NCBI GenBank assembly: GCA_947456955.1
Contig: CANGTQ010000015.1
Coordinates: 1-44,590, forward strand
Length of the DNA stretch: 44,590 nt
Direction of reading: 5' to 3'
Origin: Flavobacteriaceae bacterium
GTDB taxonomy: Bacteria; Bacteroidota; Bacteroidia; Flavobacteriales; Flavobacteriaceae
Part shown: one piece after another, positions 28,373 through 36,647 of the stretch
Position numbering within the stretch: the stretch's first letter is position 1
Layout of the letters: every line of letters starts with the position of its first letter
Program-made: the position numbers and the translations under genes
Notes under the pieces: model-generated
Seen by the model: only the letters and a program-made list of their open reading frames with translations
Told to the model about the DNA's origin: nothing
Database searches by the model: none

Positions 28373-28404
28373 AAAAAAACGTCTCGATTTCTCGGGACGT
28401 TTTG
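28373..28404. terminator. Bidirectional terminator between tsaC and the OmpA lipoprotein
   Basis: Arms AACGTCTCGA (28378-28387) and TCGGGACGTT (28392-28401) pair with one G-T wobble around a 4-nt loop. They are preceded by a run of A and followed by TTTTG, suiting both convergent genes. Confidence 0.8.
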
Positions 28405-28426
28405 TCTATTATCTATTATCTATTTT
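28404..28426. repeat. TCTATTA heptamer array
   Basis: Three ATCTATT-type 7-bp units lie directly after the terminator, 15 nt from the convergent lipoprotein stop. Confidence 0.6.
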
Positions 28427-28441
28427 CTTTTCTCTAAGAAA

Positions 28442-29278
28442 CTACTTTTTCTGATTCTTCATTTCTTTTTCAATCATTTCGTAAAATTCATCAATTTTTG
28501 GTAAAATTACGACACGCGTTCTTCTGTTTTTAGCTCTGTTGTCTGCCGAATTATTATCCACTAACGGAATAAATTCGCTTCTTCCAGCTGCGATTAATTG
28601 AGATGGTTTTACTCCTAAATCTTTTGTCAATACTCTGACAATAGCCGTAGAACGTTTTACACTTAAATCCCAGTTGTCAAGTAATACTGCATTTCCTGTA
28701 AAAGGTACATTATCGGTATGACCTTCAACCATACACTCAAATGTTGGTCTGCTGTTGATTACTTTAGCTACTTTGCCTAATACTTCTTTAGCTTTGTCAC
28801 TTACTACGTAACTTCCGCTTTTGAATAATAATTTATCTGCAATTGAGATGAAAACAACACCTTTTTCTATGTTGATTTCAATGTCTGGATCAGTAATGCC
28901 AACTGAGCCTTTTAAACTGGTAACCAATGCCAAGGTAACGCTGTCTTTTTTGGTTAAAGCATCCTGAAGACGAGTGATTTTAAGGTCTTTTTCTTTTAAA
29001 CTTTCTAATGATTTTTCTAAATTTTGAGCACCTTTTGTGCTTAACAGTGTTATTTCTTTGGTACTGTTAATCAAATCAGAATTGTTTTGTTTTAAGTAAT
29101 CGTTCTGTTTAGAAAGTGCCTCTTTTTCAGACAGACATAAGTTTAATTTAACGGTAGTTGAATTTAATAAGTCTTGACATTCTTTGTTTTGTGCTTCAAG
29201 AGCAGCAATTTTTTTCTTTGTGCCACAAGAGGTTAGAGTAAGGGCAACCAACGAAAGTGCGAAAATTACTTTTTTCAT
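28442..29278 (-). CDS. OmpA-family peptidoglycan-binding lipoprotein
   Basis: 278 aa. The signal peptide ends in a TSC lipobox (SLVALTLTSCG, Cys18). A long coiled coil (about 22-110, rich in Leu, Lys and Glu) follows, then the OmpA-like domain (about 135-265). The domain contains FKSGSYVVSDKAKEVLGKVA, VEGHTDNVPF and DLSVKRSTAIVRVL, and RSEFIPLVDN ... KNRRTRVVI holds the Asp/Arg pair that binds meso-diaminopimelate. It would tether outer membrane or envelope complexes to peptidoglycan. The layout recalls MotB-like and Pal-like spacers with no beta-barrel. It stands alone behind a good promoter. Confidence 0.9.
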   Translation of the reverse strand: MKKVIFALSLVALTLTSCGTKKKIAALEAQNKECQDLLNSTTVKLNLCLSEKEALSKQNDYLKQNNSDLINSTKEITLLSTKGAQNLEKSLESLKEKDLKITRLQDALTKKDSVTLALVTSLKGSVGITDPDIEINIEKGVVFISIADKLLFKSGSYVVSDKAKEVLGKVAKVINSRPTFECMVEGHTDNVPFTGNAVLLDNWDLSVKRSTAIVRVLTKDLGVKPSQLIAAGRSEFIPLVDNNSADNRAKNRRTRVVILPKIDEFYEMIEKEMKNQKK

Positions 29279-29302
29279 AGGATAGGGTAATTAAAATTTT
29301 AA

Positions 29303-29330
29303 CAAAAGTACATATTAATTTAGATTTCAA
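29303..29330 (-). promoter_or_regulatory. Promoter of the OmpA lipoprotein
   Basis: On the minus strand TACTTTTG (29303-29310) fits TAnnTTTG, and a TTG (29328-29330) lies 17 nt upstream. The start codon is 24 nt downstream. Confidence 0.55.
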
Positions 29331-29362
29331 GAGTGGTTTTAAATGATAAACTCTTGTTAAAA

Positions 29363-30358
29363 TTATTTTTCAAATATAGTGTCGTTTTTCAGGAAGTAAC
29401 TATAGACAATGCTTTTGGATTGATAATAATTTTCGAACTGAGTTTCGTTTCTTTTTTTTAACGTTTTGTTTATCAGATGATAAAAATGAAAGTGTGCTCT
29501 AATAATTGCCCAACAATGAATAAATTTCCCTTTAAAAATAAATTGTATTCCAGCAACACCATCAAGTATGAGACGTACAAAAAGAATAGGAACCAATTTA
29601 TTTGCGGGTAAATTTTTAGTAAGCATCAATAATGAGTTCCTGAAGTTCAAGAAAGTCTTCTTCGGATTGCTTTCGTTTAAGGTGGCACCACCAACATGAT
29701 ACACTACTGATTCTGAAGTGTATTTTGCTTTGTAGCTCATATTAAAAGCGCGCCAGCACAAATCTATCTCTTCCTGATGTGCAAAAAAATCATCATCAAA
29801 ACCGTTTAGTTTTCGGTAAACTTCTTTTCGGATAAAAAAGCAGGCGCCGCTTGCCCAAAAGATTTCGATTGCATCATCATATTGACCATTGTCCTTTTCA
29901 ATAGTTTCAAAAATTCGACCTCTACAATATGGATATCCATATTGGTCTATGAAGCCACCAGCCGCACCAGCATATTCAAAGTATTCTTTGTTTTTATAAT
30001 CTAATATTTTTGGTTGTATGATTCCGATTTTTGCTTCTGTATCAAATATAGATAGGATAGGAGCAAGCCAATTTTTAGTAACTTCAATGTCGGAATTTAC
30101 TAGAGCATAATACTCTTCTTCAACCTGTTCAAGTGCCAAATTATAGCCTTTAGCAAATCCATAATTGCCATCATTTTGAATAATAGTAATTGATGGAAAC
30201 TTTTCTTTTATAATAGCAATCGAATTATCAGTCGAAGCATTATCTGCCACATAGATTTTTGCTTCATCAGAATAGGCAACCACAGAAGGCAAAAACTGCT
30301 CTAACAGTTTGGATCCATTCCAATTTAATACAACTACAGCTATTTTCTTGTCTATCAT
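29363..30358 (-). CDS. Family 2 glycosyltransferase
   Basis: 331 aa from the ATG at 30358; a TTG at 30361 is possible but less likely. It has a GT-A fold with VVLNWNGSKLLEQFLPSV at the start, VADNASTDNSIAII (about 39-52) binding the nucleotide, the metal-binding region NSDIEV, and an acceptor-side DDFFAHQEEIDLCWR. This is typical of rhamnosyltransferase-like enzymes that build cell-surface polysaccharides. The C-terminal 70 residues contain amphipathic or membrane-associating helices. The sugar donor cannot be named. It begins 3 nt after the stop of the HsdR-N-like gene. Confidence 0.88.
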   Translation of the reverse strand: MIDKKIAVVVLNWNGSKLLEQFLPSVVAYSDEAKIYVADNASTDNSIAIIKEKFPSITIIQNDGNYGFAKGYNLALEQVEEEYYALVNSDIEVTKNWLAPILSIFDTEAKIGIIQPKILDYKNKEYFEYAGAAGGFIDQYGYPYCRGRIFETIEKDNGQYDDAIEIFWASGACFFIRKEVYRKLNGFDDDFFAHQEEIDLCWRAFNMSYKAKYTSESVVYHVGGATLNESNPKKTFLNFRNSLLMLTKNLPANKLVPILFVRLILDGVAGIQFIFKGKFIHCWAIIRAHFHFYHLINKTLKKRNETQFENYYQSKSIVYSYFLKNDTIFEK

Positions 30359-30361
30359 CAA

Positions 30362-30820
30362 TTATCTCTTGGTCTCTTGTCTAAAACTAGGTAATTCTTC
30401 AAGAAAAATATACTTTTCATTCTCAAAGTCCATTTGACAAAAGTAATGATTTAGTCCGTTGGTTACCATAAGGTATTGCGCTTTCAATTTTAGGTTATAA
30501 CGTGCAATTTGATCAAAGGTTTCCTGCGTGATTTTCACTTCCGGCGCTTTGCATTCTATTAATAAAAACAATTCGCCATTAGGATGAAAAACTACTATAT
30601 CATAGCGTTTGTTACTATCATTTACTTTAACTAACTTCTCAACATTGATATACGATTTTGGATAATTTTTCTCTTCAAGTAAAAATTTAACGGTATGTTG
30701 TCTAACCCATTCTTCGGGAGTAAGAATGATAAACTTTTTCCTGATGTCATCAAAAATCGACACTTTATTTTCACTATTTTTGAAGCGAAAGTTATAAGAA
30801 GGAAAGTTAAGGTTTTGCAT
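30362..30820 (-). CDS. Type I restriction HsdR N-terminal domain-like protein
   Basis: 152 aa. It carries an endonuclease-like core of the HsdR_N type (PF13588): KNYPKSYINVEKLVKV, then RYDIVVFHPNGELFLLIECKAPEVKITQETFDQIARYNLKLKAQYLMVTNG. D and E-x-K of the PD-(D/E)XK motif are visible (D in YDIVV, ECK in LLIECKAP). There is no helicase domain and no hsdM or hsdS gene in the window, so it is not a restriction enzyme by itself. Conserved small proteins of this kind occur beside holA in Bacteroidota. A DNA-repair or nuclease role is conceivable, but function is unknown. Confidence 0.82.
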   Translation of the reverse strand: MQNLNFPSYNFRFKNSENKVSIFDDIRKKFIILTPEEWVRQHTVKFLLEEKNYPKSYINVEKLVKVNDSNKRYDIVVFHPNGELFLLIECKAPEVKITQETFDQIARYNLKLKAQYLMVTNGLNHYFCQMDFENEKYIFLEELPSFRQETKR

Positions 30821-30833
30821 TATTATTGTTTAT

Positions 30834-31279
30834 TGTTTGTGGTTTATAGTTTATTGTTATGGCGAAGATATTAAAATTTGAGGATTTAGAAATTTGGCAA
30901 CAAGGAAGAGCGATTTGTAACTATGTTGAATATTTATTTGAAGAAACGAATTTAGGTAAAAGATATTCTTTGATGAATCAAATGGATAGAAGTTCAGGTT
31001 CTATAATGGATAATATAGCAGAAGGTTTTGAACGAAGTGGAAATAGAGAGTTCATACAATTTTTAAGTATAGCCAAAGGTTCTTGCGGTGAAGTCAAATC
31101 ACAAAACTATAGAGCTTTTGATAAAAAATTAATTTCAGAAGAACAATTTGATAAATTGAAAGTAATGACTGATGAATGTATAAACAGAATAGCAGCTATG
31201 ATGAATTATTTAAATAACTGCGAGATTAAAGGTTTAAAGTTTAAATAACCATAAACCAAAAAACTATAAACCACAAACA
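30834..31279 (+). other. Element B: four-helix-bundle gene between inverted heptamer arrays
   Basis: TGTTTGTGGTTTATAGTTT at 30834-30852 is repeated as its exact complement at 31261-31279, giving 19 bp without mismatch. The left arm ends 7 nt before the ORF ATG. The right arm begins 13 nt after its stop and ends 5 nt before holA. Both arms are part of longer 7-bp arrays (GTTTATT, GTTTGTG). The sequence differs from element A but the layout is the same. Confidence 0.78.
30859..31248 (+). CDS. Four-helix-bundle protein, 23S rRNA intervening-sequence family (copy B)
   Basis: 129 aa, helical. It shares the family pattern with copy A: DLEIWQQGRAI at the start, SSGSIMDNIAEGFER in the second helix, then EFIQFLSIAKGSCGEVKSQNYRAF. 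The two copies are divergent outside these motifs, so they are not a recent duplication. It lies between the divergent HsdR-N-like gene and holA and is flanked by the perfect 19-bp inverted repeat. Members of this family are multi-copy in many Bacteroidota, and their function is not established. The ORF extends slightly past the bundle with NNCEIKGLKFK. Confidence 0.93.
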   Translation: MAKILKFEDLEIWQQGRAICNYVEYLFEETNLGKRYSLMNQMDRSSGSIMDNIAEGFERSGNREFIQFLSIAKGSCGEVKSQNYRAFDKKLISEEQFDKLKVMTDECINRIAAMMNYLNNCEIKGLKFK

Positions 31280-31283
31280 TAAA

Positions 31284-32288
31284 ATGGAAGAGGTAGTAAA
31301 AATAATTAATGACATCAAAGCAGGTAAAATCAAACCTATCTATTTTTTGATGGGTGAAGAGCCTTATTATATTGATAGAATCACCGAATATTTGGAAGAT
31401 ACACTTTTGACCGAAGATGAAAAGGGATTTAATCAAATGGTGCTTTATGGTCGCGATACTACTATTGATGATATTGTAGCAAATGCTAAACGCTACCCAA
31501 TGATGGCAGAACGCCAAGTAGTCATTGTAAAAGAAGCACAGGAATTATCCAGAACGATTGACCAATTAGAAAAATATGCCGAAAATCCTCAAAATACAAC
31601 TGTTTTAGTTTTCGCTTACAAATACAAATCGTTGGACAAACGCAAGAAGGTAACCAAACTCCTTGAAAAAAATGGTTTGGTTTACGAAAGCAAAAAGATG
31701 TATGACAATAAAGTAGGCGAGTGGATTAAACGCGTTTTGCAAGGAAGAGGTTATGGTATTGAACCCAAAGCAATGGCTATGCTTGTCGAGTTTCTTGGAA
31801 ATGATTTGAGCCGAATTGCTAACGAATTGACCAAACTAGAAATCATTCTGCCAAAAGGAAGTACCATTACCCCTCATCATATTGAAGAAAATATTGGATT
31901 CAGTAAAGATTTCAATGTGTTTGAATTTAGAAAAGCTATTGGTGAAAAAAACCAATTCAAAGCGTATCAGATTGCTAATTATTTTGCCCAAAACCAGAAA
32001 GATAATCCCATTGTTATGACCAACGGCTTGGTTTTTAGTTTCTTTTCTGCTTTACTTCAATATCATGGATTAAAAGATAAATCTGCTTCAAATGTTGCCA
32101 AGATACTTAAAGTAAACCCTTATTTTGTTAACGATTATATTGCAGCAGCGCATAATTATCCAATGAAAAAAGTAAGCGCCATAGTTGGAAAGCTACGTGA
32201 TATTGATATAAAAAGCAAAGGTGTAGGTGCAAATGGGTTACCTCAAGGCGATTTACTAAAGGAAATGTTGGTAAGTATTTTTAATTAA
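31284..32288 (+). CDS. holA: DNA polymerase III subunit delta
   Basis: 334 aa of the HolA family. It has the N-terminal AAA-like region with KPIYFLMGEEPYYIDRITEYLE (about 18-39), a VVIVKEAQELSRTIDQLE segment, LVEFLGNDLSRIANELTKLEIILPKGSTIT (about 167-196) and a C-terminal collar. It is the clamp-loader subunit that opens the sliding clamp. Unlike DnaX it has no Walker A motif, as expected. The start is 5 nt past the right arm of element B, which may affect its translation or its promoter. Confidence 0.9.
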   Translation: MEEVVKIINDIKAGKIKPIYFLMGEEPYYIDRITEYLEDTLLTEDEKGFNQMVLYGRDTTIDDIVANAKRYPMMAERQVVIVKEAQELSRTIDQLEKYAENPQNTTVLVFAYKYKSLDKRKKVTKLLEKNGLVYESKKMYDNKVGEWIKRVLQGRGYGIEPKAMAMLVEFLGNDLSRIANELTKLEIILPKGSTITPHHIEENIGFSKDFNVFEFRKAIGEKNQFKAYQIANYFAQNQKDNPIVMTNGLVFSFFSALLQYHGLKDKSASNVAKILKVNPYFVNDYIAAAHNYPMKKVSAIVGKLRDIDIKSKGVGANGLPQGDLLKEMLVSIFN

Positions 32289-32297
32289 TTTCTATGG

Positions 32298-32393
32298 AAG
32301 AGGGAAAAGGGATTAGTTTGAATCATATTCTTTTGAATAGAAAAGTTTTCTCTACTTTTTCTTATCCCTTTTGCCTTTTCTCTTATCCCTTTC
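32298..32393. repeat. Inverted heptamer arrays without a gene (holA-CAL67264 gap)
   Basis: Left units AAGAGGG/AAAAGGG (32298-32316) and right units CTTATCC/CTTTTGC (32361-32393) are complementary over AAAAGGGAT. About 44 nt separate them. They use the same heptamers as element A, without an ORF between. Confidence 0.65.
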
Positions 32394-32412
32394 AAAACTC
32401 ACATATTTTACT

Positions 32413-32420
32413 TAATTTTG
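32413..32420 (+). promoter_or_regulatory. -7 box of the small membrane protein gene
   Basis: TAATTTTG fits TAnnTTTG and lies 27 nt before the ATG at 32448. The heptamer unit ends 19 nt upstream. The -33 element is not clear. Confidence 0.35.
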
Positions 32421-32447
32421 CTCTCCAAAAATTAAATACCACAAAAC

Positions 32448-32630
32448 ATGGGAATGAATAAAAATACCGTCTTAGGATGGGCAACCTTAATAATGATTAT
32501 CATGGGATTTATTCTAATAGGGTTAGGGATTTATCGCTATGCAGATGTTGCGGGCTGGGGCTTTGGAACAGTTGGTGTTGGATTCTTAGCCAACGCTTGG
32601 GTTTTCAGTTCTCTAAAAGGGCGACTATAA
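32448..32630 (+). CDS. CAL67264-type small membrane protein
   Basis: 60 aa. It has two hydrophobic segments (about 10-28 and 36-55) around a short loop YADVAGWG, with a positive C-terminus. I recognise it as the CAL67264 membrane protein family found in Flavobacteriia. Function is unknown to me. It sits 39 nt upstream of ettA on the same strand, so cotranscription is likely. Its size and context match the family, and there is no better alternative. Confidence 0.75.
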   Translation: MGMNKNTVLGWATLIMIIMGFILIGLGIYRYADVAGWGFGTVGVGFLANAWVFSSLKGRL

Positions 32631-32669
32631 TTCAATCTAACAATTCATTAATCTAACAATAAAAAACAA

Positions 32670-34364
32670 ATGTCAGACGATAAAAAAGTAATTTTCTCAA
32701 TGCAACGATTGAGTAAATCATACCAAGGAAGCGATAAGCAAGTTTTAAAGAATATTTATTTAAGTTTCTTTTATGGTGCAAAGATTGGGATCCTTGGATT
32801 AAATGGATCAGGTAAATCATCATTATTAAAGATCATCGCCGGAGTCGATAAAAATTATCAAGGTGATGTGGTTTTCCAACCTGGTTATACGGTTGGTTAC
32901 TTAGAACAAGAACCAAAACTAGATGAAACCAAAACAGTTTTAGAAATCGTAAAAGAAGGCGTTGCCGAAACGATGGCACTTTTGGACGAATTCAATAAAA
33001 TCAATGATATGTTTGGCTTACCAGAAGTTTATGAGGATGCCGATAAAATGGATAAATTGATGGACCGTCAAGCGCAATTGCAAGACCGTATTGACGCTTG
33101 TGGAGCGTGGGAAATTGATAATAAATTAGAAGTTGCTATGGACGCTCTTCGCACTCCTGACGGTGATATGCCAATTAGTGTTTTATCAGGCGGAGAAAAA
33201 CGTAGAGTTGCGCTTTGCCGTTTGTTGTTGCAAAATCCGGATGTACTTTTACTAGACGAGCCAACCAACCACCTGGATGCGGAAAGTGTTCTTTGGTTAG
33301 AACAACATTTAGCTCAATATGCAGGAACAGTAATTGCCGTAACGCACGATAGATATTTCTTGGACAATGTTGCCGGCTGGATTTTGGAATTGGATAGAGG
33401 CGAAGGTATTCCGTGGAAAGGAAATTATTCTTCTTGGCTTGACCAAAAATCAAAACGTATGGAGCAGGAAGAAAAAGTGGCTTCCAAACGAAGAAAAACG
33501 CTAGAACGCGAGTTGGATTGGGTGCGACAAGGAGCCAAAGGACGTCAGACAAAACAAAAAGCACGTTTGCAAAACTATGATAAACTCTTAAACGAAGACC
33601 AAAAAGAACTAGATGAAAAATTAGAAATCTATATTCCGAATGGACCACGATTAGGAACTAATGTAATTGAAGCTAAAAACGTTGCCAAAGCTTTTGGTGA
33701 CAAATTATTATATGATAACTTAAACTTTACTTTGCCACAAGCCGGAATTGTTGGCATCATCGGACCTAACGGTGCCGGTAAATCGACAATCTTCCGAATG
33801 ATTATGGGAGAAGAAAAAACAGATTCTGGTCAATTTAGCGTAGGTGACACAGTGAAAATTGCTTATGTTGACCAATCACATTCCAATATAGACCCGAATA
33901 AATCTATCTGGGAAAATTTCTGCGACGGACAAGAATTAATCATGATGGGCGGAAGACAAGTAAACTCAAGAGCCTATTTATCTCGTTTTAATTTTGGCGG
34001 AAGTGACCAAAACAAAAAAGTTGCGGCTTTATCTGGTGGAGAACGTAACCGTTTGCATTTGGCCATGACTTTAAAAGAAGAAGGAAACGTATTGTTACTT
34101 GATGAGCCAACGAATGATTTGGATATTAATACGCTTCGTGCTTTGGAGGAAGGATTAGAAAACTTCGCTGGTTGTGCAGTAGTAATTAGTCACGATAGAT
34201 GGTTCTTAGACAGAATTTGTACGCACATTTTAGCGTTTGAAGGAAACTCTGATGTGTATTATTTTGAAGGTGGATTCTCTGAGTATGAAGAAAACAAAAA
34301 GAAACGTTTGGGTGCGGATGTATCTCCAAAACGAATTAAATATCGCAAATTGATTAGAAATTAG
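32670..34364 (+). CDS. ettA: Energy-dependent translational throttle protein EttA (ABC-F ATPase)
   Basis: 564 aa with two ABC nucleotide-binding domains. Walker A motifs are GLNGSGKSSLLK (about 43-54) and GPNGAGKSTIFR (about 364-375). The signature and Walker B pairs are LSGGEKRRVALCRLLLQNPDVLLLDEPTNHLD and LSGGERNRLHLAMTLKEEGNVLLLDEPTNDLD. The linker between them (about 240-320) is the ABC-F PtIM/arm region (KSKRMEQEEKVASKRRKTLEREL). EttA binds the ribosomal E site and gates entry to elongation according to ADP/ATP ratio. No membrane domain is present. A terminator follows 13 nt after the stop. Confidence 0.96.
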   Translation: MSDDKKVIFSMQRLSKSYQGSDKQVLKNIYLSFFYGAKIGILGLNGSGKSSLLKIIAGVDKNYQGDVVFQPGYTVGYLEQEPKLDETKTVLEIVKEGVAETMALLDEFNKINDMFGLPEVYEDADKMDKLMDRQAQLQDRIDACGAWEIDNKLEVAMDALRTPDGDMPISVLSGGEKRRVALCRLLLQNPDVLLLDEPTNHLDAESVLWLEQHLAQYAGTVIAVTHDRYFLDNVAGWILELDRGEGIPWKGNYSSWLDQKSKRMEQEEKVASKRRKTLERELDWVRQGAKGRQTKQKARLQNYDKLLNEDQKELDEKLEIYIPNGPRLGTNVIEAKNVAKAFGDKLLYDNLNFTLPQAGIVGIIGPNGAGKSTIFRMIMGEEKTDSGQFSVGDTVKIAYVDQSHSNIDPNKSIWENFCDGQELIMMGGRQVNSRAYLSRFNFGGSDQNKKVAALSGGERNRLHLAMTLKEEGNVLLLDEPTNDLDINTLRALEEGLENFAGCAVVISHDRWFLDRICTHILAFEGNSDVYYFEGGFSEYEENKKKRLGADVSPKRIKYRKLIRN

Positions 34365-34376
34365 TTTATTACTAAG

Positions 34377-34405
34377 AAAATCCCGGTCAATCGGGATTTT
34401 TTTTT
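34377..34405 (+). terminator. ettA terminator
   Basis: AATCCCG (34379-34385) pairs with CGGGATT (34392-34398) around a 6-nt loop and is followed by a run of T. Confidence 0.85.
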
Positions 34406-34417
34406 GAATAAAAATTT

Positions 34418-34425
34418 TATATTTG
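34418..34425 (+). promoter_or_regulatory. -7 box of the hybrid kinase gene
   Basis: TATATTTG fits TAnnTTTG and lies 18 nt before the ATG at 34443. Its position within an upstream TTG frame (34404) argues against the longer start. Confidence 0.45.
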
Positions 34426-34442
34426 AGCGATTAACCAAACTT

Positions 34443-36647
34443 ATGATTAAAGTCAAATACATTAGTTTACTTTTATTTTTTCTTTTCTCTTATACCAATT
34501 TGGTTGCACAAGATTATAATAAGGAAAAAACTGAAATAAAAATATTGCTTGATCAAGCTTTTTCCGATTATAATAATGCGCAATATGATAAGGCATTAGA
34601 ATCTTCAAAACAAGCTTTGATTAACTCATTTGGTATAAATGACGACTCATATATAGCACAATCCTACAATACACTAGGAGTTATTTATAATGAATGTTCC
34701 GATTCAAAAAAAGCTATTGAATTTTACTTAAAAGCACTTTCGTATGCCAAAAAAACCAATAAAGATAAACTCTTAAATTGGATATACGGAAATATAGGAA
34801 GTGTTTATTATTACAACTTAAATGATGTTCCAAAAGGATTAAATTATTATAAAAAGGCATTATACTATGCTGAAAAAATGAAAGACAGCACTGACATCAT
34901 TAATACAAAAATTAATATTGTCAGTGCTTACTATGCGATTAATAAATATGATGAAGGTAATCTCTATTTAAAAGGCATTCAGGAACATGTTCAGAAAAAT
35001 GGTGACCAGGAAAATAAAATGATATTGGCGTCTTTACTTGGTACTTACGCAACAAGTCATAATAAAAAAGCCGAAGCGGAACAATATTATGCTAAAGCCC
35101 AGGAAATAGCTAAGGAGATTCGATACGACTCCTACTTAATTAGTATTTATGATAACTTAGTTCACCATTACAAACGCTATCAAGAACCTGAAAAAGCAAA
35201 AAAGTATAATGAAAAATCAGATTCACTAAGCAAAGTTGTTTATTCAGAAGATAAGTTAGATGAACTGCAAAAAGCAGCTTTGCAAATTGAGCTAGACGAA
35301 TATAAAAACCAATTGGAACGAATTGAACTAGTAAACGAAAAGCATCAACAAAGTAAAAAAGATTCTAGGTTAATCGTAATACTATTTATAGTTATCTTAA
35401 TAATTTTATTGTTATTGTTATTGACTTTATATAAAAACGTAAAAATTAGAGAACAAGCTAATCAAGAATTACAATTGGCTAATGAAGCTTTAATAGAGGC
35501 CAAAGAAAAAGCAGAAGAAGCCTCTCAACTCAAATCACAATTTGTTTCTACTATTACTCATGAATTGAGAACACCTTTGTATGGAGTTATTGGAATTACC
35601 AATATAATTTTAGACGAACATAAAGAATTGTTCAATAGTCCACATTTAAAATCCTTAAAGTTTTCTGCTAAATACTTGCTCTCTTTGGTTAATGACATTC
35701 TTCAAATCAATAAAATAGAGGAAAAAAGAATAGTGTTAGAAAGTTTGATTTTCAACTTGACAGATGAAATCACTATGATAAAAAATTCTGTCGAATATAT
35801 CGCTGATAAAAACAATGATGTATTAACTGTTGAAATTGATACAGCCATACCAGAATTTTTAATTGGTGATAAACTTCGGTTATCTCAAATTATTATGAAC
35901 CTGGTAAGCAATGCTTTGAAGTTTACCAAAAACGGAGAGGTTGCTGTTTTTGCCAACTTGAAAAATGTAGTAGACAAAACGTATTTTATTGAATTTCAAG
36001 TTAAAGACACAGGAATTGGAATTGCAAAAGAAGATCAAGAAAAAATCTTCGAAAAATTTGTTCAGATAGAAAGAAAAGAAGAAGATTATCAAGGCACAGG
36101 TTTAGGATTATCTATTGTTTTAAGTTTGATAAAATTATTCAATAGTGAAATTGATATAGTGAGTGAAGAAAATATTGGAACTACTTTTTCATTCACTATC
36201 GGATTTGAATTTGATGAAGACAAATCAAAAGAAATTATAAATAATATAGAGGTTGATTTATCGACTAGCCAATTATATAACATATTGGTTGTTGAAGACA
36301 ATAAAATTAATCAGGTTGTAACCAAAAAAATGATTGAGGTAAGCAATATGAGTTGCACTATTGTTGATGATGGTTTTGCTGCTTTGGTTGCTTTGGAACG
36401 CGAATCGTTTGATATAGTATTAATGGATATCAACATGCCATTAATCAACGGTTTTGATACTTCACGAAAAATTAGAGAAAAAGGAATTACTATTCCCATT
36501 ATTGCACTGACTGCTTTTGACAAACAAGAAGTAGCGGAACAGGCTATTTCTGCTGGAATGAATGATGTTTTGATGAAACCTTTTGAATCTTCAATGTTAT
36601 TTCAGGTTATTCAAAATCAAGTTAATAAAAGAGAAACCGCTAATTAG
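34443..36647 (+). CDS. TPR-containing hybrid sensor histidine kinase with receiver domain
   Basis: 734 aa from the ATG at 34443. A signal peptide (YISLLLFFLFSYTNLVAQ) precedes about five TPR-like helical pairs (roughly 40-270) that lie outside the cytoplasm. One transmembrane helix (about 313-330, LIVILFIVILIILLLLLL) follows. The kinase core is HisKA with His373 in STITHELRTPLYG, N box IIMNLVSNALKFT, G1 VKDTGIGIA and GTGLGLSI. A C-terminal receiver domain carries the phospho-acceptor Asp662 in LMDINMP and a conserved Lys in VLMKPF. It would autophosphorylate and pass phosphate to its own receiver, then to an unlinked partner. The signal is unknown. Its end overlaps the convergent helicase gene by 4 nt. 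Confidence 0.93.
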   Translation: MIKVKYISLLLFFLFSYTNLVAQDYNKEKTEIKILLDQAFSDYNNAQYDKALESSKQALINSFGINDDSYIAQSYNTLGVIYNECSDSKKAIEFYLKALSYAKKTNKDKLLNWIYGNIGSVYYYNLNDVPKGLNYYKKALYYAEKMKDSTDIINTKINIVSAYYAINKYDEGNLYLKGIQEHVQKNGDQENKMILASLLGTYATSHNKKAEAEQYYAKAQEIAKEIRYDSYLISIYDNLVHHYKRYQEPEKAKKYNEKSDSLSKVVYSEDKLDELQKAALQIELDEYKNQLERIELVNEKHQQSKKDSRLIVILFIVILIILLLLLLTLYKNVKIREQANQELQLANEALIEAKEKAEEASQLKSQFVSTITHELRTPLYGVIGITNIILDEHKELFNSPHLKSLKFSAKYLLSLVNDILQINKIEEKRIVLESLIFNLTDEITMIKNSVEYIADKNNDVLTVEIDTAIPEFLIGDKLRLSQIIMNLVSNALKFTKNGEVAVFANLKNVVDKTYFIEFQVKDTGIGIAKEDQEKIFEKFVQIERKEEDYQGTGLGLSIVLSLIKLFNSEIDIVSEENIGTTFSFTIGFEFDEDKSKEIINNIEVDLSTSQLYNILVVEDNKINQVVTKKMIEVSNMSCTIVDDGFAALVALERESFDIVLMDINMPLINGFDTSRKIREKGITIPIIALTAFDKQEVAEQAISAGMNDVLMKPFESSMLFQVIQNQVNKRETAN

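Noticed and set aside
30362..30820. Type I restriction system
   Set aside because: Only an HsdR-N-like domain is present; there is no hsdM, hsdS or helicase part.
20874..31248. Diversity-generating retroelement, because S23 proteins resemble Avd
   Set aside because: No reverse transcriptase, template repeat or variable repeat is visible near either gene.
33175..33648. 157-aa minus-strand ORF
   Set aside because: Antisense shadow of ettA in the linker and signature region.
34404..34442. Upstream TTG start for the hybrid kinase
   Set aside because: It would place the start in the ettA terminator T-tract and include the -7 box; the ATG at 34443 gives a proper signal peptide.
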